Source of the DNA: Dryomyza anilis
Taxonomy: Eukaryota; Arthropoda; Insecta; Diptera; Dryomyzidae
NCBI GenBank assembly: GCA_951804985.1
Contig: OX638130.1
Location: 113,597,593 to 113,661,592, forward strand
DNA length: 64,000 bases
Reading direction: 5' to 3'
Positions 56,999-64,000 of this stretch are shown piece by piece; the first letter of the stretch is position 1; every line of letters begins with the position of its first letter. The position numbers were made by a program, and so were the translations under genes. The notes beneath the pieces are model-generated. The model was not told where the DNA came from, searched no databases, and worked only from the letters and a program-made list of their open reading frames with translations.

Positions 56999-57309
56999 TA
57001 GCCGCGGTAGCTCAGTGGTTAGTGCGTTGGACTGCGAGCCGAACGGTCCCCGGTTCAAGCCTGGACTGGGGCTAACAACATCTTTTCATAGAAACATTTT
57101 TCTATACCGCGCTACCTCTCGTCAGTCAATGGCAAACCTACGAGAGTAAAAACCATTGCTTATGAAAAGCTCACCCCCGCCGTTCGGATTCGGCAATAAA
57201 CTGTTGGTCCCACCACTTTGAGTACAAATATAACACGCACAGCTCAAAATGGTGAGAGAACTCGGCCGAAGTTCTTATAGGACTGTAGTGTCAAACTATT
57301 ATTCTTATT
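56999..57309 (+). mobile_element. tRNA-derived SINE, copy 2
   Basis: Box A TAGCTCAGTGG at 57,008-57,018, box B GGTTCAAGCC at 57,052-57,061; body and (ATT)n-like tail match the 13.2 kb copy closely. Imperfect flanking direct repeats AATCAACATATG (56,987-56,998) and AATCTATATATG (57,310-57,321) fit a target duplication with two changes. The right flank runs straight into a fold-back MITE. Confidence 0.9.
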
Positions 57310-57320
57310 AATCTATATAT

Positions 57321-57812
57321 GGTCCATTCCAAACCAAATTGACCAAAAAAAGTAAATTTTGAGATTTTACCTTTTCGATTTCAATGAAATTTGGGCGCCT
57401 GATAAAGCTTATTGAGATATACATTGACCAATTTTTTTTATTTTTTTCGTTCTCTACATCCAGAGATACAGTGCTTCAAAGTTACAAAAAATGGTCCAAA
57501 AATCAGTTTTGTACGGTTGTTCATATTTCAATATGTCTTAAAGTAGATAAACTAGAAACTCCATTGATGGCTCGTTTTAAAGCTAATAGAACAAGCTTTT
57601 AGAAAAATTAAGTTGTTACTTCTAAACTGGAACATGTGGCCCGTCGTCATTCTCCTAGCACTTCAAAATTGATGTCCTTAAAAAGTACCATTTTTAAAAT
57701 TCTGAATAAAATGGTCAATGCATATATCAATAAGCTTAATCTGCTGCCCAAATTTCATTGAAATCGAAGAAGGTGAGTTCCAACCGCTGGTCGATTTGGT
57801 GTGGAATGGCCC
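57321..57812. mobile_element. Fold-back MITE, CCATTCCACACCAAATCGAC family (copy 3)
   Basis: Left end GGTCCATTCCAAACCAAATT, right end GATTTGGTGTGGAATGGCCC, with TA-rich flanks on both sides (CTATATAT and ATATATAA). The right arm keeps CCAACCGCTGG like copy 1 at 9.3 kb. A 72-codon frame within is incidental. Confidence 0.8.
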
Positions 57813-59046
57813 ATATATAAAACTCATTTTCCGTTTGTTTGTGTGTGCGCTATGCAAACGTACACCTGTGCACGGATTTCCTTAAAATTTGGAATATATA
57901 TCCCACAGATCCAGGAGAAGGTCACTATATAGTTTTCGTTGACCGCGCTCACATTAACGCCCATTTTTATTTTTGGTGTTTAATTCAGATGCATAGCAAA
58001 ACCACTGAATAGTACCCTAAGACAGAAATAAATCATTTTGAACAGAGGGGCGTGGCACCTTCCATAGAATTCAAAAATTTAATATGCTATATCTCAACCC
58101 TAATGTTATCGATTACAACTATACTTTAAATTTGTATGTTACTCATCTTCCTTAATCTCACCATACCAATCTGACCACACCTAAATTCAACATACCAATA
58201 CTGAATATGAATCCTCTGCACGGATTTCGTTAAGATTTGGAATATATATTCTACAGATCCAGAGGAAGATCACTGTATAGGTTTCGTGGATCAGACCCAC
58301 GATTACGCCCATTTTTAATGAGGGTGTAAGTTTCAGATTCAATGCAAAATCGCTGAACCAATTTTTCTGAAAACTTCCATAGGTATCCTAAAGTATAAAT
58401 GAACCAGATAGGACAGAGGGACTGGCACCTCCCATACATCCCAAAAATTAAAAATTCTGTACCTCAGTACAAATGTTATCAATTTTAACTATACTTTAAA
58501 TTTTGATGTTAATAATAATAGTTTGGCGTTACAGTCCTGTATAGAACTTCGGCCGAGCTATTTCATCATTTTGAGATGTGCGTGTTATATTTGTACTCAA
58601 AGTGGTGGGACCTACAGTTTATTGCCGAATCCGAACGGCGGGCCTACTCTCGTAGGTTTGCATTTACTGACGAGAGGTAACGCGGTATAGAAAAATCTTT
58701 CTGTGAAAAAATGTTGTTAGCCCCAGTCCAGGCTTGAACCGGGGACCTTTCTGCTCTGAGTACAACGCACTAACCACTGAGCTTCCGCGGCAACAAATTT
58801 TGATGTTACTTATCTAAATAAAACTCACTACACCAAACTCACCACAGTAGAACTGACCATATCAAAATTCAGCAAACCAAAACTAAATTTTAATCCTCTG
58901 CACCAAATTCCTTAAAATTTGGAATATATTTTGTAGAAATCCAGGAAAAGTTAACAAACTCAATTAGATTAGCGAATATAAATAGAAAAAATTGTCTTTA
59001 TACTAATTAAAAAATTTATGCACGAGTCGTGCACGAGTCCAGCTAG
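57813..59046 (+). mobile_element. Helitron-like non-autonomous element 2 (5' end disrupted)
   Basis: The 3' end is CTAG (59,043-59,046) followed by T... after AGTCCAG, the same AGTCCAGCTAG/GGTCCAGCTAG terminus as element 1, with a hairpin GCACGA-G-TCGTGC just upstream (59,022-59,034). The 5' part reads TATATAAAACTCATTTTCCG after the inserted MITE; a candidate TC start is at 57,312. Internal units of about 346 bp begin TGCACGGATTTCCTTAAAAT (57,871), TGCACGGATTTCGTTAAGAT (58,217) and TGCACCAAATTCCTTAAAAT (58,898). A SINE is inserted in the third interval. Confidence 0.7.
58512..58794 (-). mobile_element. tRNA-derived SINE, copy 3, nested in the Helitron-like element
   Basis: Minus-strand copy with box A CTCAGTGGTTAGTGCG and box B GGTTCAAGCC on the minus strand. 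It is flanked by a perfect 14 bp direct repeat AAATTTTGATGTTA (58,498-58,511 and 58,795-58,808), and removing it restores the repeated unit of the Helitron-like element. This proves insertion order: Helitron first, SINE later. Confidence 0.92.
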
Positions 59047-59560
59047 TAAAAATATAAAATTGAAAACTTAAAGAAAATCAAAAATGGAAATGGCACATAT
59101 TTTCTCATACACTAAGAAAACAGAATGTGTTATGTGTTAATTTGTTGGGATATTATAATTATAAAAAAAAAAAATGATTTTTGTGAATCTACCTTTTTCA
59201 CAGTGTAAAACACACATCTCTTATGGTCGATCGACTAAAAAGTAATTTTTAAAACAAGTAATTATTTGTTTGTTGATTTTTGTTAATGCGTTCAATAAAG
59301 TTCAATGTCAAGATTCATTTCTAACTAGATATTTTAATTAGTGGCATAAGTAAAATTTCATTTTGTACAGATTTAATTTTTTTTTTGTTGCAATAATTAA
59401 ATAAACTAGTTAGAAATAAAATAACTGCACTAAACAATGAGTAATGCTTATTTGAAGTAGTTAAAAACCAGTCGAAACACTTAGCGCCTATTCGGGTAAC
59501 AAAAAAATAACAGACTCTGTTATAACGGGTTCCCGAAAGTAATGCAATTTATAGCATCCA
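59047..59560. other. Intergenic with a TACACTAAGAAAAC end
   Basis: TACACTAAGAAAACAGAATG at about 59,110 resembles the terminus of the 24.4 kb element; CACAGTGTA near 59,199 may be its other end, giving a ~100 bp remnant. The rest is the upstream flank of the 59.6 kb gene. Confidence 0.4.
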
Positions 59561-59567
59561 GCAGTGA

Positions 59568-59573
59568 TATAAA
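59568..59573 (+). promoter_or_regulatory. TATA box of the 59.6 kb gene
   Basis: TATAAA 71 bp upstream of the ATG, with ATACAGTTTAC (about 59,597-59,607) as possible initiator. Confidence 0.65.
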
Positions 59574-59638
59574 GAGTCCCATTTTTGGAAACAACAATAC
59601 AGTTTACCGTTTGATTACACAGTATACAGACAGTCAAA

Positions 59639-59894
59639 ATGAAGGTAAGCCTTTTGGTTTTTTTTTTATACTTCTTCTATATATTAGGTGCTTAGTAATT
59701 TGTTTTATTTATTGCAGTTTTTAGCCTTTCTGATGTTCTTGCTTTTGGCCTGTTTCGCCTATGCGGATGTCTCACATTTGCAGCCAGCTCAACACGGTCA
59801 TGGTCACGGCGCACCACACCAACAACAGCACCCTCAACACCATGCCGGAAGCTCCCCACCAAAATCATCACACTCATATGGTCACCATAACTAA
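59639..59894 (+). CDS. His/Gln/Pro-rich secreted peptide, 60 aa
   Basis: Exon 1 59,639-59,644 (Met-Lys), intron 59,645-59,717 (GTAAGC to GCAG), exon 2 59,718-59,894. Signal peptide MKFLAFLMFLLLACFAYA, then a mature chain of about 42 residues: DVSHLQPAQHGHGHGAPHQQ, a QHPQHH segment, and a tail ending SYGHHN. Roughly a quarter of the mature residues are His. The ...FAYA signal end and the SYGHH tail echo the 50.0 and 52.4 kb peptides, so it is probably a distant member of that family, but the core repeat differs. No cysteine. Histidine-rich secreted peptides can bind metals or kill microbes; here that is only a possibility. Open frames starting upstream in the intron are artefacts. Confidence 0.85.
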
Positions 59895-59954
59895 GGCATA
59901 AGTGTGAATTTCATATGAACAGCTTATAGTGTCTTTCAAGAATATAAATATTTC

Positions 59955-59960
59955 AATAAA
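59955..59960 (+). terminator. Polyadenylation signal of the 59.6 kb gene
   Basis: AATAAA 61 bp after the stop codon. Confidence 0.7.
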
Positions 59961-60537
59961 GTGCTGTTTTTCGATATACAAATTTGTATTTAAATTTACT
60001 TTTTAAAATCACTTTCTATTTATAAACATAACCAAAATGCTAATATTTTAAAAGCTTCGAGAATCTGATTTTTTTATTTTATTTCATTTATTTTTCCTAA
60101 ATGTAAAATTTTCAGAATACCACTACGCAATACAAAAATATCTGCGGTTAAATATTGTGCGCATACTTTCAGGCTTTTTAACAAATTCAAAACATCACAG
60201 TGAAAGGGGTCAAAAAGGCAAAAAAAAGGTTACAATTCAGACAATCATTTATTATCTAATGTTTCATAGGATTATATAGCTTTGTTAGATGCTTCTGTTT
60301 AAAAGGTGTATTGGTTAATCATGAAAACATGTGAATATTTGTATTTATTTAAAATAAATGAAAACGCGTGTGCGCTAATTTAAAATTGTGTCACGTAACC
60401 ACACTTAAAATATTTTGTTATGGAATTCGGCATCATTACAAAAGAGACCAACCTTTTTATTTGTAAAAGTTTTATTTACATTTGTAGACATTTAAAGATC
60501 AAAAAAATGTGTAGTTCCAAACTAGTACTACTATATA
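59961..60537. other. AT-rich intergenic, nothing identified
   Basis: No gene or repeat with clear limits. Confidence 0.45.
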
Positions 60538-62747
60538 GGGAGCATTGGGTAAAGTGGTACATTGGGTAATGTGGGAAATTGCGTTTTTTGGACATGTTTT
60601 TGCAATTAGAAAAATATAACAATTTTAAAGTGCTTCTTAATAAAGCAACAAGTTTTTCAGCAATGTTTATAATCAAATTAATTAATTTTTAATGCTTTCT
60701 AGAACAAGTGAAAAAAAATTTTAAGTTTTTTAGAGTGTTCCCAATCAACCACTTTATAACAACTTTAATGATAGCCACACAGTTGCCATTAAAGTGTTCT
60801 AAATCATGCGAAATATACTTATTTGCCACCCAATTGCCAGTCAAACAGCCCCGGGCGAAGCTTAGTTGCCACAAATTTTGATCCATTCAAGTTTCGATTC
60901 ACCTATTTGGAACTTGAACTGTAATTTTAACTTGAACTGTAATTTATGTGTAGATTAAAAATAAAAATATTAAAGATCCTACGCAGTGCCATTAACATGA
61001 ATGTTTGTCCTGTAATAAAAATAAAAAAATGCATGGCATAATAATAGAAGTCTTTACGAACAGAGTTTTGGAAAAATTACAACTCGAATTTAACGAACGA
61101 TTAAAGTTTGCGGGTTAAACCTTACATCCTAAATTTTTTATTTGTACACAACACAACTTTTCATAAACATATGTAGTGGATCTTATAAATATATCGTGTA
61201 TAATAATATACATTTATTAAATTTTAAAGTTAATTATATATAAACATTTAGGTTCTTCATTATATACTTGCCACATATATGGAACATAATACATTTAATA
61301 ATTTGCCACCGAATAGCAACAAAGTTAACCCCGCCCTTTATTGTATATGTTCCATTATCAGAATGAATGACTTATTTATCACAGCATTGCGACATAGTAT
61401 TGTGTAGGTTCCATACATGTTATTAGTCACCTCTTTGGGACTACATATTATTAGTTTGCAACACTGGTGTCAGAGGTAACTTAAAAGGTACACATATGAC
61501 ACAATGGTTTGTGGCAATTGTCGAGTCGTGGTTGGGACCCTATTCTTGTTTAATGAGAAATATAAAATAAGAATGAAAATGAAACATATTTTCTTCATAA
61601 TATAAAAATATTTTTTTATCTCTTTTTTATTTAATATTTCTCATTAAACGAGAACCAGGCACCAGTGTTTCCTATCAAAAATTGAGAATTTTTATCATTT
61701 TTAGTTAAGACGGTATGTTTAAAATGATCGCATATTGCATAACTTTACAAATACAAACGTGTTTTGAAAATAATTTAACATTATTTAAATGGTGCTTAGT
61801 TATGCTCATATTGAGATACTGGGGCAAAGTAGGAAACATTTTCTGGGGTAAAGTGGGACACGTAATTTCAGCAATGTTTGTTGTAATTTTAGTGAAAATA
61901 TTGTGTATATGAATTATTTAATTAGTTTAGACAAGAAAATCTTCAATCGTGGCTACAAAACAATAAAAACCAACATTTTGAGATAAGATGAGAATTGCAG
62001 AAGAAAGTCAAAAAAAGAACCTTTGGATTTTATGGATTTGTATTTTTCTGATAAAGTTGAAGAACATTTATCGATGTATTCTTTATACTTCATCAGAAAA
62101 AATAAAATTTCAACAATTCAGTGAACTACAATATCTACAAACGGCCTGTACAGATTTCAGATTTCAAATGGAAATTTCTGAATTTCAAATGGACATTTCT
62201 GAATTTCAATTGGTGTCTTTTGAATTTCAAATGGACATTTCTGAATTTCAATTGATGTCTTCTGAATTTCAAATGGAATTTCTGAATTTCAAATGATATT
62301 TATGAATTTCAATTGGTGTCTTTTGAATTTCATATGAAATTTCTGAATTTCAATTGATGTCTTCTGAATTTCTAAATTTCAATTGATGTCTTTTGAATTT
62401 CAAATGGAGTTTCTGAATTTAAAATGGTATTTATGAATTTCAATTGGTGGCTTTTGAATTTCATATGGAATTTCTGAATTTCAATTGATGTCTTCTGAAT
62501 TTCAAATGGAATTTCTGAATTTCAAATGGTATTTATGAATTTCAATTGGTGTCTTTTGAATTTCATATGGAATTTCTGAATTTCAATTGATGTCTTTTGA
62601 AATTCTATTGGTCTTTTCTGAATTACATTTGTAAAAGGTGTAGACGTCCTGCTACTTAACCTCTCTCCATTGATATACAATATTTGATATTTTGATAAAA
62701 AAAACCAGAGCATTTCGGTAAAAATTTTGCGGTTTCCCACTTTACCC
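60538..62747. mobile_element. Region bounded by GGGTAAAGTGG / CCCACTTTACCC termini
   Basis: The left end GGGAGCATTGGGTAAAGTGG closely resembles 46,979, and the right end GTTTCCCACTTTACCC resembles 49,182. An additional inner copy of the terminus (GGGGTAAAGTGGGACACG, 61,846) suggests nested or tandem elements. No transposase is recognised. The middle also holds AT-rich sequence with TTTGCCACC motifs of unknown origin. Confidence 0.45.
62157..62630 (+). repeat. Minisatellite, about 20-21 bp, TGAATTTCAAATGGAATTTC
   Basis: More than twenty tandem units alternate between TGAATTTCAAATGGAATTTC and TGAATTTCAATTGATGTCTT, giving a ~41 bp higher period. The first part is in frame and gives a repeated EFQMDIS-type peptide in a 102-codon frame from 61,988; this is a repeat artefact. 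Confidence 0.9.
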
Positions 62748-63247
62748 TAACATTTTTCAACAATTACGAAATTGAGAGGTTTTGAAAAATTCGCAAAAAA
62801 TAAATTAATAGGCATATAATTAGTTTTCTGTTTATGCAAAAAGATAGATCATCAACCCTTCAAAGAATATAAAAAATTATTCAAATGTATTGTTGTCGAG
62901 GAAAATCCCCAGACCCCCTACTTATCATCAATGGTTTTACTTTGGAATTGTCCCAAAACAAAGAGAATTTTTTAAGAAAACCTTATTACTGCTCACTATT
63001 ATTCCATTCCCATTCACAGTCATCCGCTTCAGAAAATTTAAATAAATCAGAAAACAAAAACGTACGACAGATTCTTCAATTTGTAGAGAACTAGTTTTTA
63101 ATACATTATGTAGTAAAATGATGTCAAATAAATAAAAATAAAATTGAAAAGAAAAACAAATACAAAAATATAATAATGTTTAGTACATTATTTTACTTGG
63201 TGTTAAATTATGCAAAATAGAGTCAAAGATAAAACATATGATTTACA
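62748..63247. other. AT-rich intergenic, no gene called
   Basis: A 69-codon frame at 62,885-63,094 has mixed composition but no splice, signal or promoter support. Otherwise this is the 3' flank of the receptor gene. Confidence 0.4.
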
Positions 63248-63253
63248 TTTATT
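63248..63253 (-). terminator. Candidate polyadenylation signal of the ionotropic receptor gene
   Basis: AATAAA on the minus strand, about 128 bp after the stop codon. Confidence 0.5.
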
Positions 63254-63380
63254 TTTAATGAACATATTTCAATGAAGTCAAATATTTTTTTTTGTAGTGT
63301 GCAATCCTAAGTCACAGTTAACATCAATAACATTAAAGGCCCTTTATAGCGATATAATTAATGACTTTTTACGGTCACAC

Positions 63381-64000
63381 TTAGTAGTAGACAAGAAAAA
63401 TGCGCATCCTGCGTGTCACGCGATGCAAATTCTCCAGCAGAAAACCGCTGATAGCCAACAGATGACCGACGAACAACACTAACCAGGCAAACTGAAAGTG
63501 CTGAAAACTTAAGCCGGGCGACGAGGTCAACCGCTCCGTGCGCAGCTGCAAAATGCCCGCACGAAAACCATCCGAGGCCGCCTCTTGCATCCACTTGGGC
63601 GTGAGTCCAGCGGCGGCGGCGCGCATCACAAAGCGATTGAGTGTCGCCTCAAACTGCGAACGGGGTGGCATCAAAAAACCGAGTGGCGTCGTGGCGATGC
63701 ATTCGCTGGCGACATGTAGCAGCGGCTGCAACAGATGTCGCTGCTGTTGCAGCACAAATTCATAGAGATCCTCACGCGCGGCATATGCGACGCTGGCGTT
63801 GAGCAGCAGCAGCTGTTGCAGCCAGATGCTAGCGTTGCGTGGCCTTAGCAGCGTCGCGATGGCGGGCGTTAAGGCAGCGGCATTGCGCAAAATGAGCGGC
63901 ACCTCGTAGTCGATGGCAAGCACGGGCAACGAGCGCTGCGCCAGCTGAGTGACGCTGTCGAGTTGCGTGTCAAAGACGAGTTTGGTTAAAAAGCTCGTGA
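63381..64000 (-). CDS. Divergent ionotropic receptor, C-terminal part (partial)
   Basis: Minus-strand frame open from the window edge to a TAA at 63,381-63,383, at least 205 residues, so the gene continues beyond 64,000. It is much richer in GC and has balanced residue use unlike the surroundings. The visible part corresponds to the second half of the ligand-binding region (segment with LAIDYEVPLILRN, then CIATTPLGFLMPPRSQFEAT and AGLTPKWMQEA) followed by SFQHFQFAWLVLFVGHLLAI, a hydrophobic helix, and a short basic cytoplasmic tail (LHRVTRRMRIFLVYY). The pattern small-residue-rich lobe, then HxQxAWLVL, then last membrane helix is characteristic of insect IRs, variant ionotropic glutamate receptor relatives used in chemosensation. 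The pore and first helices lie outside. Subfamily cannot be decided from this fragment. Confidence 0.82.
   Translation of the reverse strand, partial: TSFLTKLVFDTQLDSVTQLAQRSLPVLAIDYEVPLILRNAAALTPAIATLLRPRNASIWLQQLLLLNASVAYAAREDLYEFVLQQQRHLLQPLLHVASECIATTPLGFLMPPRSQFEATLNRFVMRAAAAGLTPKWMQEAASDGFRAGILQLRTERLTSSPGLSFQHFQFAWLVLFVGHLLAISGFLLENLHRVTRRMRIFLVYY

Noticed and set aside
61988..62296. 102-codon frame with EFQMDISEFQ-type repeats that looks like a repetitive protein
   Set aside because: It is read through a 20-21 bp minisatellite that continues out of frame past the stop; no promoter, signal peptide or splice site supports it.

Overview
This 64 kb window is AT-rich eukaryotic DNA. Spliced genes, TATA boxes, AATAAA polyadenylation signals and small insect-type secreted low-complexity proteins identify it as an insect, most likely a higher fly (brachyceran Diptera). 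I cannot name the species from the sequence. There is no prokaryotic operon structure and no CRISPR.

The coding content is small. Nine short intact genes lie between 27.2 and 59.9 kb, with a truncated tenth copy at 55.1 kb. A partial divergent ionotropic receptor gene runs off the right edge (63,381 to 64,000, minus strand). Five genes (at 27.3, 31.7, 35.9, 41.4 and 44.9 kb) encode an Ala/Tyr/Pro-rich secreted protein family ending in STLLKK, probably cuticle-associated. Three of these (31.7, 35.9, 41.4 kb) share introns and promoters and are recent duplicates. A different secreted peptide gene lies at 31.3 kb, tail to tail with the 31.7 kb gene. Three genes (50.0, 52.4, 59.6 kb) encode short secreted His/Gly/Ser-rich peptides. 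All nine share one architecture: a six-base first coding exon (ATG plus one codon), a phase-0 intron of about 60 to 140 bases, then one exon with the whole remaining protein. Each has a recognisable TATA box.

The left 27 kb holds no confident gene. It is made of minisatellites, longer tandem arrays (about 183, 232, 260 and 350 bp periods), homopolymer-rich blocks, a higher-order satellite with a 986 bp period (18.9 to 22.0 kb), and transposable elements. One possible terminal exon sits at 8.79 kb. At 22.2 to 22.6 kb a short element with long inverted terminal repeats contains, on the minus strand, a complete hammerhead self-cleaving ribozyme core.

The gene-bearing right half is crowded with non-autonomous mobile elements. 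These include at least five copies of a tRNA-derived SINE with perfect or near-perfect target-site duplications, two Helitron-like elements ending in CTAG with internal tandem repeats, several fold-back MITE families, a recurrent ~330 bp family flanking the 27.3 kb gene, and a 2.9 kb TIR element whose empty site survives in the other arm of an inverted duplication. That duplication (46.2 to 54.5 kb) carries the His/Gly-rich gene pair at 50.0 and 52.4 kb head to head. A third, broken copy follows at 55.1 to 56.5 kb. Repeat-mediated duplication and inversion appear to have built this small secreted-protein cluster.
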